Source of the DNA: Phycisphaeraceae bacterium D3-23
Lineage (GTDB): Bacteria > Planctomycetota > Phycisphaerae > Phycisphaerales > Phycisphaeraceae
Direction: 5' to 3'
DNA: 64,000 bases
Assembly: GCA_039555135.1 (NCBI GenBank)
Contig: CP114179.1
Coordinates: 682,001 to 746,000, forward strand
The translations under genes and the position numbers were made by a program. Below, in pieces: positions 1 to 9,586 of this stretch (positions within the stretch are counted from its first letter, which is position 1; each line of letters begins with the position of its first letter). The notes under the pieces were generated by a model. The model had not been told where the DNA came from. It was given only the letters and a program-made list of their open reading frames with translations, and did not search any database.

Positions 1-427
1 CCCTCGCCGACGACCCCGCCGCCCCCCCATCCCACCTCTGGCTCGGCGTCCCCGACCGGCCCGAAACCCCGCAAGACGAAAACAACAACGCCGGCAACCG
101 CGACGGCAACGACAACGCCGACCGCAACAGCATCGAACAACACGACGACAACACCCACGCAACCAACGACCCCGACACCCCCGGCCAGGACGAACCCGCC
201 TCCATCCGCCGCGCCCGCATCGCCCCTCCCCTGCCCCTCCACTTCGGCCGAGCCCTCCTCACCGGCACCCGCGCGCAAGAAAACCCGTCCAGACTTTCCT
301 CCTCATCTCCATCCCCCCCGCCGAAGAAACCCCCACCGCCCCCTCGATCGAAGACCTCAACGCCCAGCCCGCCCAAGACCCCGCCCCCCCCAACGACCTC
401 GCGTCTTCCCCGGCGAACAGCGACTAA
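1..427 (+). CDS. 3' end of a D/N-rich protein, needs a -1 frameshift
   Basis: The 5' end is outside the window. From base 3 one frame gives a plausible acidic, Asn/Asp-rich low-complexity stretch (for example DENNNAGNRDGNDNAD) up to about base 287. The natural-looking C-terminus (FLLISIPPAEETPTAPSIED and on to the TAA at 425-427) lies in the -1 frame. The switch point holds the heptamer A AAC CCG at 281-287, exactly phased as X XXY YYZ for the upstream frame. Either this is a programmed -1 site or one base is wrong or mutated. No domain is recognised. The low complexity suggests a linker or tail of a larger protein. Confidence 0.4.
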   Translation, partial: PRRRPRRPPIPPLARRPRPARNPARRKQQRRQPRRQRQRRPQQHRTTRRQHPRNQRPRHPRPGRTRLHPPRPHRPSPAPPLRPSPPHRHPRARKPVQTFLLISIPPAEETPTAPSIEDLNAQPAQDPAPPNDLASSPANSD

Positions 428-526
428 GAACGCCGGTGCCCGGGGGCGAGTCCGTCAACGGCCTGCTATTCGTCTGCAAGTACAATGCGTGCCGCTACTA
501 AGCTTGGCTCCCGATGGCGCCATGTC

Positions 527-3500
527 TTAGTTCTTCTGCTTGAGTACACCAAACGCACCCGCCAACAACACCGGGATGAGCGCAAAGTTGACTGCCATCA
601 TTCCTGCAGCATAGTTTTCATACTTGATGCCGATGACTGGGAAGCCCTTAATCTCACGTGAGGCGGGTACCCACTCCGTATCGACAACCAGGTACAGGAC
701 GGGAATCTGGACGCGGAGTGCCGAGAAAAAGGCCTGCGAGGTATCCCATTCGCTCCGACTAGGCATGCCTCCATCTTCGAGCCAGGGATTCGATGGGAGA
801 TTGTCGATCGTGTAACTGAGACCACTGTCGCCCTGTGCGAGTTGCTGTGCCTGCTCTGATTGCTCAGCCAGCTCAGATTCCTCGGCTGGCTCTGACTGCT
901 CGGCTTCACTCGGGCCCCCTTGCCGAGGTCGGCCCTCTAATGGGATATGCATGGCGTCGTCTTGCCAGTTCAACGCTGTTTTTCCGTCGCGGTAAAACAA
1001 AGTACTGGAATGAGGCTCGCCCGTCGTCCCGATGTTGACGAGTGGACGTTCCATCGAGTATGGGTTTAGAAAGACTCCGAAATTGATTAGAAACAAGAGG
1101 ATAAACAGGTGGAAAGGGCGCGACGGACGCACGCCATACCCCACGAAGAGGTCCAGGCCTTTGCGCCAAACCATTACTAACAAGGGGAGGTGAGACGCAT
1201 TGGATGGTTTCGACAACTCGATTTTAGTCGGGTCCTGCCCGCCTAAAGGCTGCTCTCGTGTCTCGCGGCGTCGGCGTGAGAGAAAGACTTCATCTGCAAG
1301 GATATCGTCGCCTCGGCTTCGCAGCCAGCGTTCAACCGTTAGATAGTTGTCCCGGCTGAAGACGGTCATGTGTTCCAAGAAACGCAGCAACTGCCCGCGG
1401 ACTTCATACTCTGTCAGGGCATCCCCCCCTTGATTGTTTCTTAGCCGATATCGACCTGCCTGACGAAAATCAAGCGGGACGCCTATGACAAGACTGCGGA
1501 ATCTATTGAAGAGCCAGGCCTGCGCAGGGTCGATCAGGTACATGGCAAACGACAAAGCGACATAGGCCACCACAAACCAGGCCCAGAAAGATGGGTCACG
1601 CGCGAGCAGAACTGTTACCGCGACCCAGCAGAGCCCCGACCACAGAACCTGCCGGAACAAGTCGTTGAAAGAAAATCGCTCCGGCCTGACCCAGCATTGC
1701 AGCGCCGCGTAGCCTGTAACAATAAACAGTAATATAACACCAAAAACGGATGATTTTGTAAATGCCGAATGATAGTACTGATAAAAGACGATAGCTATGA
1801 ATGCTGCGGCAAGTGCTGAGCAAAAGAGTAGTTCTCTAAACTTACGCCCGCTTGATACGACACTCTTAATGTCCATCTTGAGGTCGCGGACGTCGAACTC
1901 CTCAAAGCGGAGGCCATGCATCGAGAAGCATGTCTCGACCGCTACATCCACTTTACCGGGGATGATGTTGCCATCCTGGTCATACGTCAGTGGCTGAACC
2001 CTTCTTTTTGAATGGGCAGACCCGCATTTCATTTTCCCGGCGATCTGGATACGGCCCACCCTCGCGTGATCCATCAGTACTTCGCTGGGCGTTAAACTCG
2101 ATGGGCGATTCGCCTGAGGGCCTTTCGTTTTCTGGGGGGCTGGCACCAGGTTGATGTAGACATCGGAGAGTTGGGCTTCGCGGATATCGATGACACCGCC
2201 GACCTGGGGGTAGGGGCACTCTTCGGCGTACTCGAAGTGAACACCAGCGGCATCAGCCCCAAAGACCCGCCCGTCCACTTTTGCCGACCGCATGGAGAGA
2301 TGGCCTGCGATCCGGGTGCCCAAAAAATCGACCTCGCCGCGCACTTCCACATCCTCCGCTATAAAACTGCCATGGAAGCGCGCATCGGCGAGCATGACAT
2401 GGCCATGGATGCGGGCTAAGCGCAGGTCGATGGCGATAACTATGTCATCCTCATCAACGATCCCCGCGCGGTGTAGTCGGTTGGGTATCCTGTCCGGTTT
2501 GGCGTGATACCGCGTCTGGACCGCATGATATCCCCACGACCCGATCTCGTATTCAGCCGGTGTTTGACGACCTGATCCACCCCTCAACCGAAGCTCGATT
2601 CTGGAAGCAATGTTTCTGACCCGATGCAGACGATCTTCACACTGGGCGATGCGTTTCGACCGTTTGGCGACTTCAATACGTGTCGCGTCTGCTTGGTTGA
2701 TTGCCGCCCAAACTCCAGCGAGTTGCTGCTGCCTCTTATGGCCAAAAAAAGAAAGAAGCTGATACCTAAGGAATCCTTTACGCGAAGAAGGGATGCTCGG
2801 CCGCAGAATACACAACTGTGTGACATCGTTCTTGACTGCCTGCCGTAGAGCGGCGAGTTCCCCTAGGACTTTTTTTTCTTCATCCACGAGTTTTTTGAAT
2901 CTGGGCTCAACGGCCCATTGGCGGTCACGCGTATGGTCGACCTGCTCCATCCCACTGGTGGGCCCCAAAGTCGAGCCCCGAAGATCCAGGTCTCCCGAAA
3001 TCTCGGCGTGGTTCAAGCGTATACCGTCGGCGAAATCGGCGCAATGGATCACAACAGGCCCTTCGACCTCTGCATACTGCATGTCCAGGTAGGCTGCCAC
3101 GGAGGCACTGCCCGCCCGGGCACGCACGATCGCGATCGGCAGTTCGGTCTCCGGTTTTGGGGCATCTACCGAAGCATCTACATCGGAGAGCCCGTGAGGA
3201 GAGAAGAAAACACCTTTCTTGCAGGTGATAAACCGGAGATCGATCTTCCCCTTCGAGAGCGTGCCGCCACTGATCTCGATGCGCCCCCCCGACCTGCCCC
3301 CCCTTCATGGTAAGCGAGGCCACAGATGAGTCGCTCGGGGCGTTAAGTAGAGTGCCGTTGCATCGGACATCCTTTTTGATCTTGGCTCTTAGGTTTACTT
3401 CTCCATGAAATCGGCAGTGGTTCAGGAACACAAAATCATCAAAAGTCGCTCCAAACAGTGTTGTTACTTGGTTGACACGGAGGTAGTCTGCGTCGAGTTG

Positions 3501-4136
3501 TCCCGTGATGTGGGCAGAAGCGGCTACCAGGTCTCCGTGGATCTCTGTCGGTGTCCACTTCTCCTCGTTAGGCTGGCTCGGCCTCAGCATGTTCTTTTCG
3601 TGGGGATGAAGAGACCACTCGCCATCAACCCTGAGGTACGAGGCCTCCACATCACCATCGATTTTGTTGCTGAGCATCAGCAGGTCCGACCCGATTCGTG
3701 CCGAAAACAAGTCGAGTCTGCCATGCACCGTGAGTCTATCGCAGTCAAGAGGCCCTGAAACTTCAATCCGTCTTGCAATGAGATCTGACGGCCCACTGCT
3801 CTGGGGCCCTTGGGCCACTGCTTGACCGACCGTACATTTGGTAAGCGCCAATGCTCCGACCACCGTGACACCTTCAAGGCGAATCCCTTGATGGAAACGA
3901 CATTTGGTAAAAGAGAGCCCATGCTCGAAACGAGCACGGGAAAAATCTACTGGCTTAATAAAATCACAGTTCTCAAACTTTGCGGGCTGAGTCGCGACGA
4001 TATCTGGCAACTCGATTCGGCTTTCCCATTTGACATTTTTCGCGTCGATAATTTTGCCTTCGATGATGGATTCTTTTAGCGCCCCTGTGCCGCTCTGTAT
4101 TCCACCATTGACTATCTCGATTGAATGTTGTGCCAA
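527..4136 (-). pseudogene. Large pentapeptide-like repeat membrane protein, split by a poly-G frameshift
   Basis: Reading leftward from a TTG start (GGAG eight bases upstream) the first about 285 residues show quasi-repeats of the type sIdGdl.a..a.i.G.l.a, as in membrane proteins often annotated 'membrane-associated oxidoreductase'. After SLTMKGGQVGG the frame collapses. The next frame resumes the same repeat style (RIEISGGTLSKGKIDLRF) and continues to KQKN at 527. Removing one G from the 7-G tract at 3284-3290 joins them into about 1,200 residues. The C-terminal half has about six hydrophobic helices and a conserved-looking soluble loop (RNNQGGDALTEYEVRGQ). The function is unknown; a beta-helical surface or envelope protein is likely. 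It may be a pseudogene, a phase-variable gene or a sequencing error. Confidence 0.6.
3284..3303. repeat. Twin 7-base C/G homopolymers at the frameshift
   Basis: Two runs of seven C (plus strand) at 3284-3290 and 3297-3303 are separated by GACCTG inside the pentapeptide-like gene. The coding frames on either side fit if the run at 3284-3290 has six bases instead of seven. Such tracts are classic slippage sites. Confidence 0.7.
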
Positions 4137-4529
4137 AATATTGCTCCAGTGATTCGCGGAGAAACATCCCCACCCGGGCAGGCGGATACTAAGGGAACAG
4201 ACCCCTCTTAGGCGCTCGATGGGTCGTGCAAGGAGGGGTGGAAAATCATGAAGGCATCATATCGCTGCAGAACGATCATGCCAGTGTGTTTGTGCTGGGT
4301 TGGCAGTATGTGGGGACGGGTGAGCCGATTATCTCCAGATTCACAATCGCCCGCTCTGAATCTGCGGCTGCCTCATGGAACGCTGCGCGCGGGATTGTGC
4401 GCGCGTTCGGAGGGGTCTGGGAGGGGAGAGAAGAAGGAAGGCGGGGTGGGCAGTGAGCGATTACGCACTGTGGGGTGGGGGTTTGCCGAGTTGGCTTTAG
4501 GTGTGGGGATGTAGGGGTTGGGGATTGAA

Positions 4530-4556
4530 AAGCCCATGCCGGGTCGGCGTGGGCTT
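4530..4556 (-). terminator. Intrinsic terminator-like hairpin after the RicT-like gene
   Basis: Arms 4530-4540 and 4546-4556 pair over 11 bases with one G-T, with a 5-base loop. On the minus strand the stem is followed by TTTC. It lies 13 bases beyond the stop of the gene at 4569. The rest of 4137-4568 is G-rich and shows no credible gene. Confidence 0.55.
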
Positions 4557-4568
4557 CGGGGGTGCGGG

Positions 4569-5981
4569 TCAGGATGCGGGCGGTGGCGGGTTGTTGCCGC
4601 CCTCTTGGCCGGGCGGGCCGCCGGGGCCTTTTCGTTTTCGTCGTCTTCGTCGGCGACGTTTTTTCTTGGGGGCTTCGCCGTCGGTGGGGGTTTGGTTTTG
4701 GGGGTTATTGTTGTCTTTGGGGAGGTTGGCGCTTAGGTCGCCTTCTTTGGATTGGACTTCGTCGCCGGTGAGGGGCTTGCCGGGCTTGGGGCGTCTTGGG
4801 GGCGACTGCTGGCCGGTCTTGTTGTTGCTGTAGCCGGCGGGCTTGTCTTGATCTTTGGGGGGTCGGGTGTCGGTGTTGCCTGGCTGGGGCTTGGCGCCTT
4901 GTTGCGGTGGTTTTGCGGCGGCGCGGGGGGGCTTTGGGCCGGGCTTTTGCTGCGTGCGGGGCTGCGGGGGTTGGGGGCGTCGTCGGCCGTCGTCTCGGAC
5001 CTGGCCGGGGTCGCCGAACTCGGCGCGCCAGGCGGCGGTTTCTTCTTTGTTGAGTTGTCGGATGTTTTCGATGGGGTAGGCGGCGGGCGGGTTGACGCCG
5101 ATCTTGACGAGGGCGAGCTGGGTGAGGATCTGCGAGCTGAGCACGACGCCGACGCCGTCCTCGGTCTCGACGAGGGACTTTCGGTGCGGGAGTAGTTTTT
5201 TGAGTTCGCTGTAGGTCTGGTCCTCGTAGCGGAGGCAGCACATGAGTCGGCCGCAGCGGCCCGAGATTTTCTGCGGGTCGAGGGTGTTCTTCTGGACTTT
5301 CGCGGTGCGCATCGAGACGGGCTTGAGGACCTTGAGGAACTGCCGGCAGCAGCAGTGCTGGCCGCACTTTTCGTAGTCGGCGACGAGGCGGGCCTCCTCG
5401 CGGTCGCTGACGTGGATCATCTCGATCCGGGTCTGGAGCTCGGAGGCGAGCCGACGGACAAGCTCACGGAAGTCGACGCGGTCCTCGGCGGTGAAGTAGA
5501 ACGAGACCTGCTCGTCGCCCAGGACGAACTCGACCTCGACGAGGTTCATGGGGAGCTTGAGTTCTTCGATGAGCTTCTTGCAGCCGCGGACGACGGCGGG
5601 CTTTCTTGCGTCGAGGCGGGTCTGTTCGTTGAGGTCGTCGATGGTGGCGACCCGGAGGATTTTGCCGCGTGTGGTGAAGGGGTAGTTTTTGCCGCCGGAG
5701 TTTTCGATGTACTGGAGCATCTCTTTGCGTGAGACGCTTTTGCCGCACCCGCTATTGGAGCAGGTGGTGGTGAGCATTTCGACGAGCTCGGTGCCGCGGG
5801 GGGTGACGGCGACGAGCTTTGAGCCGCAGCCGGGCTTGGCGTCGCCGTTATAGGGGAGCTCGGCGACCATGCGTTCGTAGCCGTAGCGTACGACCATGGA
5901 CTTGGGGGCTTCGAGCGCGTCGTAGATTTTCTGGTCCGCTTCTTCCAGCATGACTGGGAGCGGGACGATGGTGCCTGGCAT
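4569..5981 (-). CDS. RicT-like protein with PSP1 C-terminal domain
   Basis: The 470-residue protein has a PSP1 domain (about residues 95-290) like Bacillus YaaT/RicT, which works with RicA and RicF in an Fe-S complex that affects RNase Y and cell-fate signalling. The Cys-rich core is visible as CGQHCCCRQFLK and, 35 residues on, GRCGRLMCCLRYE. An upstream Cys cluster (CSNSGCGKS, about residue 75) is less usual. The last about 140 residues are Pro/Gln/Lys-rich with a run of arginines (KKKRRRRRRRKRKG), suggesting RNA binding; most bacterial homologues lack this tail. The start is chosen for GGAG seven bases upstream. The gene stands alone, ahead of a terminator hairpin. Confidence 0.85.
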   Translation of the reverse strand: MPGTIVPLPVMLEEADQKIYDALEAPKSMVVRYGYERMVAELPYNGDAKPGCGSKLVAVTPRGTELVEMLTTTCSNSGCGKSVSRKEMLQYIENSGGKNYPFTTRGKILRVATIDDLNEQTRLDARKPAVVRGCKKLIEELKLPMNLVEVEFVLGDEQVSFYFTAEDRVDFRELVRRLASELQTRIEMIHVSDREEARLVADYEKCGQHCCCRQFLKVLKPVSMRTAKVQKNTLDPQKISGRCGRLMCCLRYEDQTYSELKKLLPHRKSLVETEDGVGVVLSSQILTQLALVKIGVNPPAAYPIENIRQLNKEETAAWRAEFGDPGQVRDDGRRRPQPPQPRTQQKPGPKPPRAAAKPPQQGAKPQPGNTDTRPPKDQDKPAGYSNNKTGQQSPPRRPKPGKPLTGDEVQSKEGDLSANLPKDNNNPQNQTPTDGEAPKKKRRRRRRRKRKGPGGPPGQEGGNNPPPPAS

Positions 5982-6062
5982 GGGGGGACTCCGGCGGAAA
6001 TGGCCAAAAAAAGCGATGACCTGCCACCATGCTAGCAGGGCTGGGGCAAGCGTTCTTGGATC

Positions 6063-6155
6063 GGGTGCCGGGTCTGGGGTTTGGGGTCTGGGAACGCGCG
6101 CCGCCGTGTGCCGTCATCGGGCGCAACCCGGGACCCGGAACCCGAGACCCGAGTC
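6063..6155. repeat. Heptad-arm palindromic element HA1
   Basis: The left arm 6063-6093 is a series of G-rich heptads (GGGTGCC GGGTCTG GGGTTTG GGGTCTG). The right arm 6126-6153 is the C-rich counterpart (ACCCGGGACCCGGAACCCGA and on). The right arm abuts the stop codon of metF at 6154-6156. The left arm fits a G-quadruplex consensus. Confidence 0.7.
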
Positions 6156-7086
6156 AGCCGCCGCCCAGGGCGATGCTGTCGCTGACGCCGAGGTTGCGGT
6201 AGATCTCGCGGGTGGCGGTTGACTGGTTGAGTGTGTAGAAGTGGATGCCGCGGGCTTTGTGGTCCAAGAGGTCGCGGCACTGCTCGGTGGCCCAGTGGAT
6301 GCCGACGCGCTGGATGGCGTCTTCGTCGCCCTCGCATCGGGCGACGGCGCGGAGGAGTTTGGCGGGGTAGCGTGCGCCGGCGGCGAGCTCGGCCATGCGT
6401 TTCATGCCCTTGCCCGAGGTGATGGGCATGATGCCGGCGATGATGGGGACGTTGATGCCGGCGAGCTCGCAGCGCTCGCGGAAGTCGTAGAAGTCGTGGT
6501 TGCTGAAGAAGAGCTGGGTGCAGATGTAGTCGGCGCCGGCGTCGATCTTCTGCTTGAGGTGGTCCATCTCGAGGAGGCGGTTGGGGGTGGCGGGGTGGCC
6601 TTCGGGGAAGCCGGCGACGCCAACACCAAACCCCCGCCCCCGGAAGTTGGGGACTCGTTCAGACAAGGCCGACTCGACACGACGGATATAGCCCACGAGG
6701 TCGGCGGCGTGATGGAAGGCGTCCTGGCTGCGGTCGTAGTCGGGCTTGTCGCTGGGCGGGTCGCCCCCCAGGGCGAGGACGTTGCATACGCCTTCGCCGG
6801 CGTAGCGCTCGAGGATGTCGGCGATCTCGGCCTCGCTGTGGCAGACGCAGGTGAGGTGCGGGACGGCGGTGACGCCGAGCTCGCGACGGATGCGGAGCAC
6901 GAGGTCGTGCGTCAGCTCGCGCGTCGAGCCGCCCGCGCCGTAGGTCACGGACACAAACGATGGCTTGAGCGCGGCGAGCTCGGCGACGTTGTCGTAGAGC
7001 TTCTGCGCCGCCGAAGGCGACTTGGGCGGGAAGAACTCGAAGGAGAAGGTCGTGCTGTATCGCTCGAAGACGTCACGGATGTGCAT
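6154..7086 (-). CDS. metF: 5,10-methylenetetrahydrofolate reductase
   Basis: The 310-residue FAD-dependent TIM-barrel enzyme reduces methylene-THF to methyl-THF for methionine synthesis. The N-terminal FSFEFFPPKS motif, SVTYGAGGSTRE, the LALGGDPP segment and GVAGFPEGHP are all present, and the length fits bacterial MetF. The start is the ATG at 7086, six bases after a perfect TATAAT, with no Shine-Dalgarno sequence, so a leaderless mRNA is likely. It is divergent from the acetylesterase-like gene at 7159. Its stop codon touches palindromic element HA1. Confidence 0.95.
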   Translation of the reverse strand: MHIRDVFERYSTTFSFEFFPPKSPSAAQKLYDNVAELAALKPSFVSVTYGAGGSTRELTHDLVLRIRRELGVTAVPHLTCVCHSEAEIADILERYAGEGVCNVLALGGDPPSDKPDYDRSQDAFHHAADLVGYIRRVESALSERVPNFRGRGFGVGVAGFPEGHPATPNRLLEMDHLKQKIDAGADYICTQLFFSNHDFYDFRERCELAGINVPIIAGIMPITSGKGMKRMAELAAGARYPAKLLRAVARCEGDEDAIQRVGIHWATEQCRDLLDHKARGIHFYTLNQSTATREIYRNLGVSDSIALGGG

Positions 7087-7092
7087 GGCTGG

Positions 7093-7098
7093 ATTATA
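7093..7098 (-). promoter_or_regulatory. metF -10 box (TATAAT), six bases from ATG
   Basis: TATAAT on the minus strand is followed by CCAGCC and the ATG. Transcription would begin at or within a base or two of the start codon. No good -35 is seen. Confidence 0.65.
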
Positions 7099-7123
7099 TC
7101 CGAATATCCGGATGAGCGGATGA

Positions 7124-7152
7124 TTGAGGCCGGCTTTGTGCCCCGGTACACT
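7124..7152 (+). promoter_or_regulatory. Promoter of the SASA-like esterase gene, leaderless geometry
   Basis: TTGAGG at 7124-7129, a 17-base spacer, TACACT at 7147-7152, then six bases to the ATG at 7159. This is the best sigma-70-like promoter in the window. Confidence 0.7.
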
Positions 7153-7158
7153 CTGGGG

Positions 7159-8103
7159 ATGCGAAACATCCCCCTGCTATGCATTCTAATCTGCTCGTTG
7201 TCCGTTTTCGCGGGGTCCGCTGCGGGTCAGCCGGCGGCAGAGGCGGAGCGACCCACGGTGGATGTGTATCTGCTGGCGGGGCAGTCGAACATGCAGGGCG
7301 TGGGGGAGGTGGCGGAGTTGCCGGCGACGTGGCTTGAGCCGATTGAGGGGGTGTACTTTTGGCATCGCGATGCTTTCCGGATGCTGGACCCGGGCACGTC
7401 GCCGATCTCGGCTCGGCCGGGCAAGTTCGGGCCCGAGCTCGGGTTTGCGCGGTCGATGCGGATGCTTAAACCTGTGCAGGAAATCTACCTGGTGAAGTTC
7501 TACCGTAGCGGCCAACCGCTGCACCATGGGTGGGACGGCAACCAGTGGGTCGGTGGCGACCCGGCCATCGGCCGACGCAATTTCTACCCGGGCGAGACCG
7601 AAGATGACGACATGGTCGGCTCGCACTACGCGGCGATGCTGACGATGGCTCGGACGGCATTTGCGCACCTGCAGTCGGAGGGCTACGAGCCGGTGCTGCG
7701 CGGGGTGGTGTGGATGCAGGGCGAAGCCGATGCTAAAAACGAAACCTCGGCCGACGAGTACGCGGAGAGTTTGGCGCGGCTCAAGCGTCGGATCGAAGAA
7801 GACCTCGACAGTGAGCCGGCGCCCTTCGTGTTTGGCCAGGTGCTTGCGCACGAGCCGGCGCTCGACCGCTTCACCGATCGGCCGCGGCTGCGCGAGCGGA
7901 TGGCGCAGGCGGATATGCGCAGCGGCGACGAGCGCGCGATTGAGGGGGTTTGGATGGTGCCGACCGAGGGCATGCCGCTCAACAACGACACGGTGCACTA
8001 CAACACCGAGGGGATGCGGCTGCTGGGCACGGCGTTTGGCATCGCGATGGTGCAGGCGCAGCATGCACTGGCGGCGCGGGCCAACGAAGACGACGCAGAG
8101 TAG
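7159..8103 (+). CDS. Secreted sialate O-acetylesterase-like (SASA/SGNH) protein
   Basis: The 314-residue protein has a signal peptide (MRNIPLLCILICSLSVFAGS). The SASA-family nucleophile block DVYLLAGQSNMQG follows at about residue 35, with a central VVWMQGEADA and a C-terminal D-x2-H (NNDTVHYN), consistent with a Ser-His-Asp SGNH hydrolase. The family removes acetyl groups from sugars and is abundant in polysaccharide-degrading planctomycetes. The start is fixed by the promoter six bases upstream and the signal peptide. A longer open frame continues upstream but only as antisense of metF. Confidence 0.85.
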   Translation: MRNIPLLCILICSLSVFAGSAAGQPAAEAERPTVDVYLLAGQSNMQGVGEVAELPATWLEPIEGVYFWHRDAFRMLDPGTSPISARPGKFGPELGFARSMRMLKPVQEIYLVKFYRSGQPLHHGWDGNQWVGGDPAIGRRNFYPGETEDDDMVGSHYAAMLTMARTAFAHLQSEGYEPVLRGVVWMQGEADAKNETSADEYAESLARLKRRIEEDLDSEPAPFVFGQVLAHEPALDRFTDRPRLRERMAQADMRSGDERAIEGVWMVPTEGMPLNNDTVHYNTEGMRLLGTAFGIAMVQAQHALAARANEDDAE

Positions 8104-8249
8104 GAGGTGGCCCATCGACGACGTCGCGGGGCCGGTGCGTTGATCGATCCGTTGGCCAATTGCTTAAACGCTCTGCGATGTTCCGATGCCTGTCGCACGA
8201 CCGACCACTCCGAGCAGCGGATCGACCGTGGCACTCCGCCAAATCGAAA

Positions 8250-8273
8250 AGGGCAGGCCACCACGCCTGCCCT
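8250..8273 (-). terminator. Intrinsic terminator of the FG-GAP gene
   Basis: A nine-base perfect stem (AGGGCAGGC / GCCTGCCCT), six-base loop. On the minus strand it is followed by TTTT. It lies 27 bases past the stop of the minus-strand gene, between two convergent genes. The remainder of 8104-8299 shows nothing coding. Confidence 0.75.
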
Positions 8274-8299
8274 CTTCGCTGGATTTCGTACTTACAGTC

Positions 8300-9409
8300 T
8301 TAGTTGCGTCGGTCGTTGTACTGGAAGGGGTAGAACCAGACGTAGCCCTCCATATCGCCGACGAGCAGGTCCATGTCGCCGTCACCGTCGTAATCGACGA
8401 CCTCGACGGTGGAGCGTGTGCCGTTGCGGTCGCCGGTGTGATTAAGATCATAGAGGGGCTGCACCACTTCTTCGCGGGGCGCGAAGGCCGGTTCACCGGG
8501 CTCGCCGACGTTGCAGAACCAGACGACTTCGGCGTTGGCGCCGCTGGAGATAATGTCGAACTTGCCGTCGGCGTTCCAGTCCGCGACGACAGGGATCGCG
8601 TGGGTCAGGTGGGTGCCCAGCGGCTCGCCGTTGGTCGCCATGAGTTCGGTGTTGAGCGCGGCGTAGACGGGCCCGGACCGGCTGCCGATGTTCTCGCGCA
8701 GGTAGAGCCGGCCGCTGCTTGCGCCTAGGAGGATGTCGAGGTCGCCGTCGGCGTCCCAGTCGACCAAGGTAAATCCTTCGCTGCGGTCACCCTTGGCCTG
8801 GCCGGAGGCGTCGTCGGCGAAAGGCATCGGGTCCATCGGGAGATAGCCGGTCTCTTCGCCTTCGTAGACGTAGTGGACGCCGAGCGCGATCTCGTTGCCG
8901 TTCTCGTCTTTGATCGTCACAGGTGCGGCGAAACCGTCTTCGTTGCCCAGCGCGACGTAGCTCTGCCCGCCGAAGCCGCCGGCGATGATATCCATGTGGC
9001 CGTCGCCGTTGTAGTCCACCAACTGGGGACGCAACGACGTGCATCACCAGTTCTTGAAGACGAGTAGTTCGCCGTCGGCCATGCGCACGGGCTCGGCGTC
9101 TGCGTAGGGCGCGGCGCTGTCGGTGCCGAGCCCTTTATAGAAGAAGATGTTGCCGAAGATGTCGCCAACCAGCAGGTCGGGCGTGCCGTCGGCATCGAAG
9201 TCGGCGACGTGAGGCCCGGCGTGGCCACGGCCGCTGCGGGGGACGCCGTCCATCGCGACGCGGAGGTTGATCACGCCCGACTGGGACTGCACCCGGGTGG
9301 GCGACAGGAAGCGGCCATTCCCACCGGCGGGGTTGCCCGCCGAGACGGGCCCGGCGAGTGCGAGAGCCATCGCGGCACCGAGCAGCAAGGAAGTCTGCGC
9401 CATGATCAT
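8300..9409 (-). CDS. Secreted FG-GAP/VCBS repeat protein with in-frame TGA (candidate selenoprotein)
   Basis: A signal peptide (MAQTSLLLGAAMALALAG) is followed by FG-GAP/VCBS repeats with Ca-binding-like loops (DFDADGTPD, DYNGDGHMD, DWDADGDLD, DWNADGKFD, DYDGDGDMD), typical of extracellular beta-propellers. An in-frame TGA at 9046-9044 falls between LLVFKNW and CTSLRPQLVDYNGDG. The frame and the repeat pattern continue undisturbed on both sides, giving about 369 residues in all. The codon after TGA is Cys. A stem-loop can be drawn just downstream, so selenocysteine is possible; a nonsense mutation is the simpler alternative. ATG 9409 or 9403 both fit, with AAAGG upstream. A terminator follows the gene. 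Confidence 0.7.
9004..9043 (-). promoter_or_regulatory. Possible bacterial SECIS-like hairpin after the TGA
   Basis: Just after the TGA, CGTCGTTG can pair with CAAC...GACG about 30 bases later. Inside, GTCC/GGAC and CC/GG form an upper stem with a single bulged U and an apical loop AGTT about 19 bases from the TGA. This meets the loose rules for bacterial SECIS elements. It is a by-eye fold only. Confidence 0.3.
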
Positions 9410-9441
9410 TGCCTTTCGTAGAGGTGTCCAACACATCAGTA

Positions 9442-9507
9442 TAGCCGGTGGCTTACGGACACCGGTTTTGGGTGCGGGGATCGGGCCGGCGTCCGTAGCC
9501 GCGGGCT
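9442..9507. repeat. Inverted repeat, ACGGACGCCGG family
   Basis: The left arm AGCCGGTGGCTTACGGACAC (9443 on) and right arm GTCCGTAGCCGCGGGCT (9490-9506) form an imperfect hairpin upstream of the FG-GAP gene. The arms resemble those of the perfect copy at 42514-42589. Confidence 0.6.
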
Positions 9508-9586
9508 GGCCCTCTATATATAGACAACACCCGGGAAGGCCGGGGTGTTGGTGTGGGCTTGTTTTTCGGCGTCTACTTCGGGATCG

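Noticed and set aside
4226-4514. Small plus-strand frames in the G-rich gap before the RicT-like gene
   Set aside because: No start signal, no protein-like composition, and overlapping frames are equally open.
6600-6670. Possible palindromic insert in MetF (SERVPNFRGRGFGVGVAG)
   Set aside because: The DNA has a G-rich run but no convincing paired arm, and the length fits normal MetF.
6241-8103. A 620-residue open frame upstream-extended from the SASA gene
   Set aside because: Its first two-thirds run antisense to metF with GC-rich, low-complexity translation. The signal peptide and promoter fix the real start at 7159.
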